The notes: a model not told the origin generated them from the sequence alone. A stretch of DNA of 64,000 bases from Cryptomeria japonica (GCF_030272615.1 NC_081412.1:143178247-143242246), one strand, 5' to 3'. Shown: positions 1 to 11,901, counted from the first letter of the stretch. A program made the numbers and translations.

Positions 1-1642
1 GCTAGGGTGGTACAATTTCACACCTAGTTTAGCACCCGCCTTGGCGCATTTTGCATTTTGCATTACATTTCCCCTTTAGCACTTAATTAATTAAATTAAT
101 TAGGTCTAAGGTTCTATTTTATCATCTCCCATATCATAAAGTTGGGCCCTTTCATTAAAGTGCGCCCTTTTCATTTTATTCCTCCTATACATCATTTAAT
201 CAAAAACCCTAATTAGGTCCTATTTTGAACTTGGGGGCTTGATTTCGGGGGTCATAACATCTCGAAATCAGCTGTAACTTCGGGATTCGCTCTAAAATCA
301 TCATATCCGATGGCCCTAAAAATTTGGTGAAAAGTTGTCGGGACCATGGCGCCCGGAGTGCAACATGGTCCCGGACATTTTTCCCGAAATTTTAGGAGCG
401 CGATCCAATCATAAAATAAAGCTTAACCCCAAGAAATTGGCGGGAGATTCAATCTCTAGGTCGGCCAAAAGTTGAAATTAAGACCTAGGGTTTCATATAT
501 AAGAGCTCTCTTTCTTCATTTGAAAGGATCCGAATTTTGGCTTTCGAGGACCTTCTATGCAGCGAAAGAGTAGATCTTTGAAGACTTCAATAATATTCAA
601 CATCCATCCATCAAGCATTCATCAATTTCATTCATTTAGGGCTTGGGAGACATTGAAGAACAATAGGAGATTACCGACTGAAGATTGGCTTGTACTCCTC
701 CCTTGAGGGTTGGGTATGATTTCATGTTGTTTTCATGTCTTTGCATAAGCTTCAATATATCCTTTATTCGTGCTTTAGATTACTTTACATCTTGATTTAG
801 AGAATTTACGTTATCATTTACAAGCAATTAGGGTTTACTTTCTAGGTTGCTCTAGTTTGCTTTCTTGCATTTAAGGACCTTGCACACACACTAGGTCTGC
901 ACACACAATACATTTTACAATACAACTTGGCTATTCGTGGAGGTGGAAATCACCGAAGTGGGGGTTTGACTAAGGCAAAACCCTATATAGCCGCCCAAAC
1001 ACCTTTTCAGATATAAGTGTAGGTTTCAGGACTCGGACGACGCCGCAAGTTATAGATCCGGAAGAAGCAGACGGAGACCAAACAACACACCAAATCTCAA
1101 AGCAAAAGACCAGGACAGGGGCGTGGGGCACCTTGGTCCTGCCAGGACAGGGGCGCTGGGCACCCTGGTCCCTGGGACAGGGGCGCTGGGCGCCCTGGTC
1201 CTCCTGACAGACAGCATTTTCACATTTTTGATAGCTTTTCCAGAGTGCAAAACAGTAGTTTCCAGAGCAGTTTCAGGGGCAGAATTAGGACAGTGGCGCC
1301 CGCGCCCCTGTCCCGAACATTTTCAGTCAGATTTTAACTCCGGGTATGCATTTACATTCTTGTCTTGTCCTTGTGTTTACAGCTTTCCATTGTTTAAGTT
1401 CAATTCTGCAATCTTGTTATTAGTTCATACTTGCACTTTGGGATTAGGAATTGAACTTGTATCATTTTATCTTTCAATTACAACAAAGGAATAGAAATCC
1501 TAATAGGTAGCCCGTGGCTCTCTCTTTCACAAGAAGAAGTAGCCAATTGTGTGATACCTCTAGGCTCTTTCGTATTCCACAAGTGTGTGGTTGAAAGTGA
1601 GATTAGGGCATGTTTGCTTAGTGTCACTTTTTCTCCCACACA
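1..1642 (+). repeat. LTR of a Ty3/Gypsy element, element-A family (5' end outside window)
   Basis: The sequence lines up with both LTRs of element A (33722-35343 and 44811-46415) almost from end to end. Shared blocks include the opening GGTGGTACAATTTCACAC, the stretch around 230-420, the leader words near 500-720, the block CTATTCGTGGAGGTGGAAAT near 930-950, and the closing CACTTTTT block near 1625. About 28 bp of the LTR start lie left of the window. It is more diverged from the two element-A LTRs than they are from each other, so it is a separate older or different subfamily copy. Whether it is a solo LTR or the 3' LTR of an element outside the window cannot be decided. The open frames at 1050-1494 fall in its GC-rich repeat and are not genes. 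Confidence 0.85.
1110..1205 (+). repeat. GC-rich 31-33 bp tandem repeat inside the LTR
   Basis: Three adjacent units of about 31-33 bp carry GGACAGGGGCGCTGGGC followed by CCTGGTCC. Each unit is nearly self-complementary (GGACAGGG against CCTGGTCC, with a central GGCGCC-like core). A partial fourth copy lies at about 1288-1313. Element A LTRs keep single decayed copies near 34875 and 45945. It is the only strongly GC-rich block in this LTR. Confidence 0.8.
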
Positions 1643-2645
1643 TAATCATTTGGAACATTTTACAAACATAGAAGACACAATGTTTAAGAAACAAAATGCA
1701 TAAGCAAGTACAAATCTTATGGTAGGCTAAGGCAATAATTGTTGAATCTCACATGGGCTTTCCCCCGAGGCTACGCTATTCAAAGTGGATATTTAGATGC
1801 TTGACCCCACAGGCTCCACCCTCAGCACTCACTTCTTCGGGGAAGCCAAGCATCAGTTTCCATGAAAACTCCACATGGAAAACTTTATATCTCTGCTAAG
1901 AACTGTATGTGTGTGAGCCACTTCAGAGGTCCGACCTCTTGCACCAACAACTAGAAGGATTTTGGCAACTAGTACAAGTGGTTTTTAGTAAGGGCTTCTA
2001 GTCATGTGGCCATACATGCGGCACTTTTAGCTCTATAAATATGGAAGGTTCCCAGCCTATAGAGGTTATACTCCATAGGGTTTATGGGGAAACATAGTGT
2101 CAGTATGAACTTATCAGCACATGTTGTTTGGGACTTTCATCACAAACACGATTTATTTAGAGTGGATTGGAAGGACTTGGTATTAGCCCATTTCCACTTT
2201 GGGTCATTCCCCTCTCATTGGCCCCCTCAAGGAAACTTGGGAAGGTAGGCCCTCTATAGGTTATACATAAAAGAAAGTAGGTTTGGTTTTCTGATCACTG
2301 TATGATGGTGAGAGCATACTTACCTACTACTTCATCAAGTATGGAAAACATAAGTTTATTTTAACCTTTTAAAGTCTATGTGCAACAATTTTAAAGAAGT
2401 CACTCAAAATGCAAGTTGCATGTTGTCAATTTATCCCCTTAGTTAAACTAAATGAGAAAAACATGGTGTTACTTTCCAAAATAGAGCTCTTAATTAACTA
2501 AGTGAGGAAATGCATAAAATTTGCTTTAAACACAATCCTGCACATGCATGTCAGTAGTTTGAAAAATTTAAGCTCTTGGACATTCAAACCTGCAAGGAAA
2601 TTTTGTCAAATGCAAATAAAAGCATTGTTCTAGTGTGCTATCTTT
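1643..2645. other. Gene-free stretch, probably leader of minus-strand Gypsy element D
   Basis: No open frame or protein similarity was seen. The stretch is continuous with 9954-10323 once the Copia insertion (2646-9953) is removed, so it probably belongs to the leader of element D, whose primer site is at 10324-10341. Words such as AAAAGCATTG and GTGCTA just left of the insertion resemble the leader repeat on its right side. The assignment to element D is inference, and the boundary with the LTR at about 1642 is approximate. Confidence 0.45.
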
Positions 2646-4088
2646 TGTTGGCATTTGATGAATCACTATGATAATATGAAAATAATATATGTTGTCATTG
2701 ATGTCAATAAGTGTAGGTCAACCGGTGTGAAGATTGGAAGAAGTTGTTATTAATGATCAAGATTGGTCAACCAGTATGAAGAGATGTAGTGAACTAGTGT
2801 CAAGGTCTCCTTAAGTGTGACTACCTGGTTGGTAGTCTCAACTCTAGGGTTTTCGGTTTGGCAATCTTGCTTGTGCGATGCAACCAATGGTATTATGTGA
2901 TGAGTTAGCTAAGAGATGAGGATGAGATCGAGATGCCATGTCAGTTTTGTGCACATGAAGGATTTCCTTGAAGATCTTGCATATGAAGATCGATTGCATT
3001 AAATATCTACCTCAGGAATGAACATTCTTCTTAGCGGTATGAGAAGAAAGTGTGATGGGTTACTGATTTCTATGTGTGGTGAAAAATGGACAATGCAGAA
3101 TGACTTGTGATCTGTTTAAGACTATTTCATTCTATGAAAAGTGTTTGGACGGTTAGGATTGGACCACTTGTAATTTTAAACCTAAGATGCTTAGGGTTTA
3201 GGGTTTATGTTACCAACGTAATTGTTGTCTATAAGGTCGATGATGTTTGTTATTGTAAGTTGTTAGCAAAAGTTGCGTATGTATCCAAGTGATGAGATAC
3301 TTGCCAGACTAGTGAGTGAAAACTGTAGAGTGTGATTGCAGAGTACAGGAACTAAAAAGGATCTAGCTTAGCATATAGTGTTGTTATCAAATTAGAGTTT
3401 TACCTATTGTCTTCTAATCATTTCAACAAAAAGAAAATCCCTTTGCTGGGTAGCTTTAACAGGAATATTGTAAAACCTCTAACTAGGTGACTCAAGTTCA
3501 TTGAGTTCTTTAAATCCTCTAGCAAGGTATCCTTTAATAGGGTTTCAACATTTAATATGGTATATAGCCATCCCTTAATAGGGTGATCTCTAACAGGATC
3601 GGTTCCTAGCAGAACCTTATTGTAAAGTCTTTAACCGGACTAGGCTCCTAACAGAGCGAGCTTCAAAAGAGTTCAAAACAAGCTTGTAGGTATTCATCCC
3701 CACTGTGGTTTTTCCCATTTGGGGTTCCACATGAAAAATCTATGTCTCATGAGTTGTGCATTTTTCATGTGATGATTAAGTATTCTTTGTTTGAGTGATT
3801 ATGCATGCAGAGCTAATGGTTATGGTATTGTTGATATACCACATGCATATGTTAATGGGTGAAGTAGTTATCAAGTATTGAATTCTTTTGAAGTGTTCAG
3901 TTTTACTAGTTTATGGTGTCTGAAGTCCTACTGTGTTTAACCAATATTGCCATGGTTAAGTTCAATATTGAAGACAACCGATTAGCATTGTCTTAACTTG
4001 ATAAGTTTAGGAGAAGTTTTTGTATGTACTAATTCACCCCCCCCTCTCAGTACCAGTTAGGGTATTTGTTGTTCATCATTATTCATCA
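2646..4088 (+). repeat. Copia 5' LTR
   Basis: 1443 bp, starting TGTTGGCATT and ending ATTCATCA, two bases before the primer site. It matches 8536-9953 along its whole length with scattered substitutions and short indels. Its last 60 bases contain the pyrimidine run ATTCACCCCCCCCTCTCAGT. Confidence 0.95.
3191..3207 (+). promoter_or_regulatory. Telo-box-like motif in the Copia 5' LTR
   Basis: TTAGGGTTTAGGGTTTA equals about two and a half plant telomere repeats. The same motif is kept in the 3' LTR at 9080-9096. Short telo-boxes act as binding sites for plant telomere-repeat-binding factors at promoters; a role here is inference. Confidence 0.5.
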
Positions 4089-4090
4089 AT

Positions 4091-4102
4091 TGGTATCAGA
4101 GC
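4091..4102 (+). other. Primer binding site, initiator tRNA-Met type
   Basis: TGGTATCAGAGC is the usual plant Copia primer site, complementary to the 3' end of initiator tRNA-Met. It lies two bases after the LTR end. Confidence 0.95.
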
Positions 4103-4159
4103 GACTCCAAGTCCTTGGTGATATAATCTTAACCGCTTGATGTAAAAGATCATGCCTTA

Positions 4160-7100
4160 ATGATGAAGAGGGAAGGTCCTAAGTTAAATAGAGATAACTT
4201 CAAAATATGGAAGGACAGAATGAAGATCTATATCAAGAGTTTGGGTGTTGAATGCTGGAGCTATGTTCAGAATGCCTATGTAATCCCCACTGACACTCTA
4301 ACCGATGATCAAAAAAGAGAGATTCAAGAAAATGAGCAAGTCATGGAAACCCTTATTATCAGTTTGTCTAATATTAAGTTCATTGATGTACAAGATAAGG
4401 ACACTCCTAAAGATGTATGAGACACATTGGAAACTATTTATGGTGGTGATGAGTATGTCAAACAAGCTAAGGAAGAGAGCCTTAGAGGAAAATTTGAAGA
4501 CATGAGGATGGTTGAAGGTGAAACCATTCAGAAATATGACATAAGGATCAAGACTGTTGTTGGAGATATCAAGAGCATTGGTGGAACAATTGATGATGCC
4601 ACCATTGTCAATAAAGTTTTGAGATCATTGTTACCGATCTATACAATCAGAGTTGTTGCTATTCAGGAACTAAGGTCTATTGAAAAAACCAAGGTATCCT
4701 TAGACTCTATCATTGTAAAGTTGACTGCATATGAGTTGAATAGCTATGATGGCAATGTTTAGAAGACTGAGTCAGCTTTTAGAGCATCTGTTGCACCAAC
4801 CAGAAAAGGAAAAGAAGTAAGTACCAGTTATGCATCCATGCAAAGCAGAGGTATGGATAATGAAGATATTTTGATGGATTTTGAAGCTCTTCTTGCCAAG
4901 AGAATTCCAAAAGGCACTGGAAAATACAAAGGTAAGCTTCCTTTAAAAAAAAATTCTTACAATAAGATAGGACATATAGCTATTAACTGTCCTAACAATG
5001 ATAATAAGGATAAACCGGAGAGGTTTAGAAAGTATAAAGGAGGAAATAGAATAAATTGTCTTGTTATAGTGGATGCAGGTGTTACTGATGAAGAATCTAA
5101 GGATGAAGAGAATGAGGACATAGTGTTTGTAGCTATAAAGGAAGAAGTGTTTGACAAGAAAGCACTTGTCTCTCACATTGACAACTCTAATGAGTGGATT
5201 ATTGATAGTGGTTGTTCTCACCAAATGACTGGTGATCGGAAAAAGTTTCTATCTCTAGAAGAATATGATGGAGGTATTGTCAGATTTGGCAATGATGCAC
5301 CTTGCTTGGTATAAGGAAAAGGATCCATCTCACTGAATGGAAAGAGCAGTGAGGATGATGTCTACTGGGTAGAAGGTCTTAAGCATAACCTGTTGAATGT
5401 TGCTCAACTAAATGACAAATGACTCATTCTAGAGTTCAAACGTGGAGTCTGCAGTATAATTGGAAAGAGTGGTGAACTTATTGCCACTGGTAAGCAAACC
5501 AGAGGTAACTTGTTTCAGTTGAATGCCAAGATTAGTCAGTGTCTGATGGCGAAGTTTGATGATAGTTGGATATGGCATAGGAGACTTTATCATATGAACT
5601 TTGATAATATTGTAAAGTCTAGTAAGATCAAGGTAGTAAGAGGATTTCCTTTGCTGAACAAACCGAAGAATTCTCTATGCAGAGAATGACAACTTGGGAA
5701 GATGTCTTCCTCAACTTTCAAAGGTAAGTCTTTTTCAGCAGAAAACTTACTTGATCTTGTGCATACTGATTTGTGTGGTCCTATGAAAAGTAGAAGTATT
5801 CAAGGAGATAGGTATTTCATGATTATTACTGATGACTGCTCAAGAATGATGTGGGTCACATTCTAGGAAGACAAGTCTGAGGCATTTGGAAAGTTCAAAG
5901 CCTTTAGAGAATTAGTAGAGAAGGAAAGGGGTCAAAAGATAAAATGCCTAAGAACTGATCAAGGGGGTGAATTCACTTCTAATGAATTCAACAAGTACTG
6001 TGAAGATAGCGGTATCAAGAGGTAGGTTTTTGCCCCAAGAACACCACAACATAATGGCCTAGTGGAATGGAATAACAAGACTATAGTTGAAGCGGCCAAA
6101 ACAATGTTGATCCAAGGAAAGGTTGCTCACACTTTTTGGAGAGAAGCGGTGAGCACTGTAGTCTATCCTATGAATCAAGTACTCATCAAGAAAGGTAGAT
6201 TTAAAACCCCTTATGAGTATTGGATCCGAAAGACTCCCACTGTGAGTTATTTCAAAGTATTTGGTGGTAAGTGTTACATCAAGAGGTGAGCATCTGAGCA
6301 AGTTTGATGCTAAATGTGATGAAGGAATATTTTTGGGATATTCCACCAAGAGCAAATCTCTCAAGTGCTACAACAATATAACACAGAAAATTGTTGAGAG
6401 TATCAATGTCAGGGTTGATGAATCCCTTGATGAGCATGAGGAAACCTATAGTGAGGAAGTGGAAGATGGATCAGGTATAGCCTTCTGGGAACCAGTTAAG
6501 AAAAAAACAAGTAAAGATCTCAGTGTTCCTGTACCGGTAGAAGTTGTAGTAGGTGAAGAAGAAGAAGTAAATGAAGAAGAAGAGGAAAAGCTAGTAGAAC
6601 CAGCTAGAGTCATTCCTAGATATGTGAAATTACATCATGATCTAAAGCAGATCATAGGAGATAAAGATGCAGAGATACTCACAAGAATAAAGGTGAAAGA
6701 AAACTCTTGCATGATTTCTGAATTGGAGCCCAAAACTTCCAGAGAAGAACTTACAGATGAAGACTGGATTAAGGCAATGGAAGAGGAGCTAGACCAAATA
6801 GAAAAGAATGCAACATGGTCCTTGGTACCCAGACTAGAACATAACAATGTCATAGGTACCAAATGGGTCTTCAGGAATAAGCTAAATGAAGAAGGCACAA
6901 TTGTGAGGAACAAGGCAAGACTTGTATGCAAGGGATATGCTCAGGAAAAGGGAGAAGACTATGGAGAAACCTTTTCTCCTGTGGCTAGACTGGAAGGTGT
7001 CTGAATGCTACTTGCATTTGCAACATTCAAGGGATTTAAGGTTTATTAGATGGATGTGAAGTCTGCATTCTTAAATGGAATCCTAGAAGAGGAAGTGTAT

Positions 7101-8262
7101 ATTGAGCAACTGGATGGGTTTGCCTTATCAGAAGATAGTAACATGGTGTGTAGATTACACAAAGCTCTATATGGATTGAAACAAGCACCAAGGGCATGGT
7201 ATGAATGTTTACACTCTCATCTTGTGAAAATAGGATTTTAGAGAACAAGTGAGGATAGCAACATCTACCTGAAAACTGAAGGTGATCAGATTCTGATCTT
7301 TGAAGTATTTGTAGATGACATAATCTTTGGAGGAGATGATGAAATGAGTCATGCTTTTGTAGATGAAATAAAGAAAGAGTTTGACATGTCTCTGATTGGA
7401 GAGATAAATTTCTTCATTGGTTTACAGATTTAGCAAATGAAAGACGGTATCTTTATTACCCAGTCCAAGTATGTCAAAGAGGTATTGAAGACCTTTGGAA
7501 TGGAGGAGAGAAAACCGGTTGGTACACCAATGGTGACCGACTGTAAACTAACTAAGGAAGATGATTCAATGTTAGTGAATGAGAAGGAGTACCGATCAAT
7601 GATCGGTAAGCTGCACTATGTGGTGCACAGCAGACCAGATATTGCTCATGCAGTGGGCATAGTAGCTCATTTTCAGAAAAAGTCCAAGAGAATCCCACTT
7701 GGTAGCAGTCAAGAGGATTCTTAGATACTTGAAAGGGACTATTGACTATAGATTGTGGTATCCATACAATGGTGATTTTAATCTCAAGGTATTTACCGAT
7801 GCAGATTGGGCAGGTAATATGGACAACCAGAAGAGCACAACTAGTGGAGCGTTCTTTCTTGGTGGAAGACTAGTCTCCTGGACAAGCAAAAAGCAGAGCT
7901 ATATTTCTCAGTCTACATTTGAAGCGGAGTATGTGGCAGCATTTATGAACTACAATCAGGCAATCTAGATGAAACATGTATTGGATGGTTTCAAAGTACC
8001 TATATTTTAACCAGTGAGTATATTTTGTGATAATACTAGGGCAATCAATATTTCCAAGAATCTAGTATTGCATGCTAGAACTAAGCACATTAAGATCAAG
8101 TAACATTTATTGAGAGAGAAGGTTCAAAACATAGAGTTTGTATTACAACATGTTTCCAATAAGGAGCAGCTAGCAGACATATTCACTAAGCCCTTACCGA
8201 AGACTACATTTACCTATTTGAGAGGCGAATTAGGGGTTTTTCCCCTTCATGAAGTAAAATAA
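4160..8262 (+). pseudogene. Copia gag-pol polyprotein, degenerate
   Basis: Decayed polyprotein read mainly in three frames: frame 2 up to about 6290, frame 3 to about 7690, frame 1 after that. Gag begins at 4160 (MMKREGPKLNRDNF) with a UBN2-like core. The zinc knuckle near 4950-5000 has lost its first cysteine pair (NSYNKIGHIAINCPN). The protease has DSGCSHQMTG with DSG at 5204-5212. Integrase spans about 5755-6290 (DLCGPMKS, DQGGEFTSNEF, TPQHNGLVE). RT spans about 6745-7500 ([18 protein letters not shown], active-site FVDD). RNase H spans about 7790-8262 (TDADWAG, SQSTFEAEYVA, ADIFTKPLP). Internal stops include 4418, 4760, 5312, 5419, 5686, 5863 and 6022. Some are clear sense-to-stop changes, for example a conserved Trp codon turned into TGA at 4418. 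It is not functional. Confidence 0.95.
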
Positions 8263-8523
8263 AGATGTGTGCTCCACATCAATCAGGTATTACAGTGTCA
8301 AATATTTCAGGATTGATGTGTTGAAGGATGCTACTCCATAGGGGGAGCAAGATAGTAGAGTATGGGAGCTTGTGCCTCCACTTTGGCATTGTTGTCAAAG
8401 GGGGAGAATATGTGTGATAGGGGAGAATATATTTGATGTATGATATCTGATACAAATATTTTAGATGCAATGGTCCATGATGTTTTTAGTTGCAATGCTA
8501 CACTGAGTATTGCCATCAACGCC
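8263..8523. other. Copia 3' non-coding spacer
   Basis: Between the RNase H stop and the polypurine tract. Two short purine-rich GGGGGAG stretches occur near 8340 and 8400. The overlapping small open frames on the minus strand have no recognisable content. Confidence 0.7.
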
Positions 8524-8535
8524 AAAGGGGGAGAT
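8524..8535 (+). other. Polypurine tract of the Copia element
   Basis: AAAGGGGGAGAT directly abuts the TGTTGG start of the 3' LTR, as expected for the plus-strand primer of reverse transcription. Confidence 0.85.
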
Positions 8536-9953
8536 TGTTGGCATTTGATGAACCGGTATGATAATATGATAATAATATATGTTGTCATTGATGTCAATAA
8601 GTGTAGGTCAACCGATATGAAGATTGGAAGAAGTTGTTATTAATGATCAAGATTGGTCAACTAGTATGAAGAGATGTAGTGAACCGGTGTTAGGGTCTCA
8701 CTAAGTGTCACTACCGGTTGGTAGTCTCAGCTCTGGGGTTTCTGGTTTGGCAATCTTGCTTGTGCGATGCAACCAATGGTATTTTGTGATGAGTTAGCTA
8801 AGAGATGAGGATGAGATCGATATGCCACGTCATTTTTGTGCACATGAAGGATTTCCTTGAAGATCTTGCATATGGAGATCAACTGCATTAAATGTCTACC
8901 TCAGGAATGAACATTCTTCTTAGTGGTATGAGAAGAAAGCGTGATGGGTTACTAATTTCTATGTGCATTGAAAAATGGACAATGCAGAATGACTTGTGAT
9001 CTGTTTAAGATTGTTTCATTCTATGAAAAGTGTTTGGACGGTCAGGATTGGACCACTTGTAATTGTAAACCTAAGATGCTTAGGGTTTAGGGTTTATGTT
9101 ACCGACCTAATTGTTGTCTATAAGGTCGATGATGTTTTTTATTTTAAGTTGTTGGCAAAAGTTGTGTATGTATCCAAGTGATGAGATACTTGTCAGACCA
9201 GTGAGTGAAAATTGTAAAGTGTGATTGCAGAGTAGAGGAACTAAAAAGGATCTGCCTTAGCATATAGTGTTGTTATTAGATCAGAGTTTTACCTATTTTT
9301 TTCTAACCACTTCAACAGAAGGAAAATCCCTTTGTCGGGTAGCTTTAACAGGCTTATTGTAAAACCTCTAACCAGGTGACTCAAGTTCATAGAGTCCTTT
9401 AAATCCTCTAGCAAGGTAACCTTTAACAGGGTTTCAACCTTTAACAGGGTATATAGCCATCCCTTAACTGGGTGATCTTTAACAGGATCGGTTCCTAGCA
9501 GAACCTTATTGTAAACTCTTTAACCGGACTAGGCTCCTAACAGAGAGAGCTTCAAAAGAGTTCAAAACAAGCTTGTGGGTATTCATCCCCATCGTGGTTT
9601 TTCCCATTTGGGTTTCCACGTGAAAAATCTGTGTCATGAGTTCTGCATTTTTCATGTGATGGTTAAGTATTCTTTGTTTGAGTGATTATGCATGTAGAGA
9701 TAATGGTTATGGTATTGCTGATATACCACATGCATATGTTAATGGGTGAAGTAGTTATCAAGTATTGAATGCATTTGACGTGTTCAATTTTACTGTGTTT
9801 AACCGGTATTGCCATGGTTAAGTTCAATAATGAAGACATTCGGATAGCATTGTCTTAACTTGATAAGTTTAAGAGAAGTTTATGTATGTACTGATTCACC
9901 CCCCTCCCCTCTCAGTACTAGTTAGGTTATTTTTTGCTCATCATTATTCATCA
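8536..9953 (+). repeat. Copia 3' LTR
   Basis: 1418 bp, matching the 5' LTR at 2646-4088. It ends TTATTCATCA and is followed directly by the target duplication TCTTT. Scattered transitions and a shorter end region separate the two LTRs, so the insertion is not recent. Confidence 0.95.
9080..9096 (+). promoter_or_regulatory. Telo-box-like motif in the Copia 3' LTR
   Basis: Same TTAGGGTTTAGGGTTTA string as in the 5' LTR at 3191-3207, unchanged although nearby bases differ. Confidence 0.5.
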
Positions 9954-9961
9954 TCTTTCAC

Positions 9962-10230
9962 CTCAAAAGCACTAATCTACAAGGTAGAAGCACTAACTTG
10001 CACTACAAAAGTGTTTCTCTGTGGACTAAGAAGCGAGAATTCTCTAACAGAAGTGTTAACCAAACTGACAAATGCGCTAACCTATAGGACAAAAATGCTA
10101 ACCTAAAGGACAAAAGCGCTAACCTGAAGATTAAATGCATGGATTCTTGGACAAAAGTGTTAACCTACATGACAGATGCGCTAACCTGAAGGACAAATGT
10201 GCTAACCTATCAAACAAAAGCACTGTCAAA
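9962..10230 (-). repeat. Leader array of about 20-bp units with AGCGCT core (element D)
   Basis: On the plus strand the units read GACAAAAGCGCTAACCTGAAG with variation. In the sense of element D (minus) this is AGGTTAGCGCTTTTGTCC. The best units lie at about 10060-10225; those at 9962-10055 are decayed, with GCACTAA and GTGTTAA forms that suggest C-to-T changes at CpG. The array lies about 100-360 bases 3' of the element D primer site. A very similar motif array sits at the same place in element B. Confidence 0.75.
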
Positions 10231-10323
10231 ATTCACACATGCATGAATCTGCATTACAAATGCATTAAATTTGCTTTTTGCAAAAATAAGACAGGATATT
10301 AGAAAGATGAGTTCAAGGCCTGA

Positions 10324-10341
10324 GCCCCACGGTGGGCACCA
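10324..10341 (-). other. Primer binding site of minus-strand Gypsy element D
   Basis: Read on the minus strand: TGGTGCCCACCGTGGGGC. This closely resembles the TGGCGCCCACCGTGGGGC site common in plant Tat/Ogre-type Gypsy elements. It lies 3-5 bases after the LTR end at 10345/10347, in the correct orientation. Confidence 0.8.
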
Positions 10342-10344
10342 AAA

Positions 10345-11444
10345 TGTGTCAACTTGAATTTCATCATCAAAATGCTACCTGCAACAAGTTATTTTCACAA
10401 AATACAAAGGAAATGCTCTAGGAAATCCAAATTCAACCAATGAAACTACATAAAATACATATTAAAATAAAAAATTATTTTTACCTTCATGGTTTAAGTC
10501 TCATTGTGTCCTAACTCCACTGCTCCTGGTTGCAGATGGTGTGCTCTCAGACAAGCACTGATGGCTTCCAAGATGGCATATGAAGAATGGACTGATAATT
10601 GATAGTTAACTGATACTATGATATGCAATGCTAAATGACTATGCTAAATGATTATGCTATTTGCTTCAAGATTAAAACTCACGGATGCATAAGTTTTACA
10701 AATGATTGGCTTGTAAATTCACTTGAAGTCTCACTCTCTCTCAACTCAAACTCTTGATTTTATAGACCTTGAGAGGATAAGATGATGTGGCTCAAATCAA
10801 CGGTCATGATCAGATCTGCAGATTTGGATGGTTGTGAGAAAAGGTGAAGGTTGAGAGAAAGAGGGAAGGAGAAGACAAGTGTCACTCATCTCACCTTGAC
10901 TGGGTTGTTGACTAGGGGAATCTAAGGATGGTTGGAGAAAATTTAGGCATGAGAGGACAAGTGGACTCAAGTCCTTCCTAAGATGTAGGGATGTTGGAGA
11001 GAATATAGGAGGTTATGAAATATGTGTACGTACACAATATTTCATTAAATTTGGAGGTTTGAGATAAATGATGAATTAATATTTAAGAAATATTAATTTT
11101 CTTAGCCACATGATGGATGAGTTGGCAAAGGGAAGATGAAGTGGAAATGGAAGGTGAGTTGGATAATAGATTAAATCATTTAATATTCGAGACTATAGGA
11201 TAGAAGAATAATCATTAAACATTAGATATTTAAATGATTGAAGGCAAATATTAAATATTTAGATATTCAATTAATTAGAGGAATAGAATAGATAAATTTA
11301 ATAAAATATTTCAATTAAAAAAATTTAAAGGAAATACACGAAGTGAATTAAATAAATTAATCTTTTCAAATTAACTATTTAATAGAAGAATATTAAATAA
11401 ATATAAAATACGCTCATAGCGACTTTTATGTGTATACACCTACA
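10345..11444 (-). repeat. LTR of Gypsy element D (5' LTR, minus orientation)
   Basis: In element sense this LTR starts TGTAGGTGTATACACATAAA at 11444 and ends at about 10345-10347, just before the primer site. A TATA-like CTATAAAATC occurs on the minus strand near 10755-10765. It is AT-rich in U3. The outer boundary rests on the TG..CA ends; no target duplication was confirmed because the other end of the element is not in view. No coding sequence is inside. Confidence 0.65.
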
Positions 11445-11559
11445 ACTACCAAACAAATCAGAAGGGAAAATGGACAACACGACAACAACAAATGCACAAA
11501 ACATGACAAAGACCAAAAGGATGAGAAGAAAAACACTACAAAATTGGAAACAAAGGAAC
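11445..11559. other. Short flank between element D and the minisatellite
   Basis: Purine-rich, with early forms of the GGAAACAAAG word. No gene was seen. Confidence 0.5.
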
Positions 11560-11896
11560 ACTAAATAACCAAGGTTTCATAGGAAAAAAAAAAACTACGA
11601 AAACTACGTTCCATAGGAAACAAAGGACACTACAAAAACTAAGTTATGTAGGAAATAAATAATTATACTAAGAGTAGGTTTCATAGGAAACAAATGATGC
11701 TACAAAAACCAAGTTCCATAGGAAACAAAGAACACTAAAAAAACCAAGTTCCATAGGAAACAAAGAACACTATGGAAACTAGGTTCCATAGGAAACAATG
11801 GATGCTACATAAACCAGGTTCAATAGGAAACAAAGGGCGCGATGAAAACTAGGTTCCATAGGAAACAAAGGACACTATGGAAATCAGGTTCTGTAG
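11560..11896 (+). repeat. 36-bp minisatellite, left part
   Basis: About nine to ten imperfect units, each built around GGTTCCATAGGAAACAAAG followed by GACACTATGGAAACCA. The array is interrupted at 11897 by the LARD-like element and continues at 23569, so it predates that insertion. Confidence 0.9.
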
Positions 11897-11901
11897 GAAA
11901 T

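Larger units (their letters stand above)
2646..9953 (+). mobile_element. Full-length, decayed Ty1/Copia retrotransposon
   Basis: A complete element of 7308 bp. Both LTRs start TGTTGGCATTTGATGAA and end TTATTCATCA. The flanks carry a perfect 5-bp target duplication TCTTT (2641-2645 and 9954-9958). A primer site TGGTATCAGAGC follows the 5' LTR and a polypurine tract precedes the 3' LTR. The internal order is gag, protease, integrase, RT, RNase H, the Copia order. All coding parts carry stops and at least two frame changes, so the copy cannot code for its own movement. It inserted into the leader of an older Gypsy element. Confidence 0.95.

Noticed and set aside
1050-1494. Open frames with VPSAPV/GALGTLVPGTGAL repeats
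   Set aside because: They translate the GC-rich tandem repeat of an LTR.
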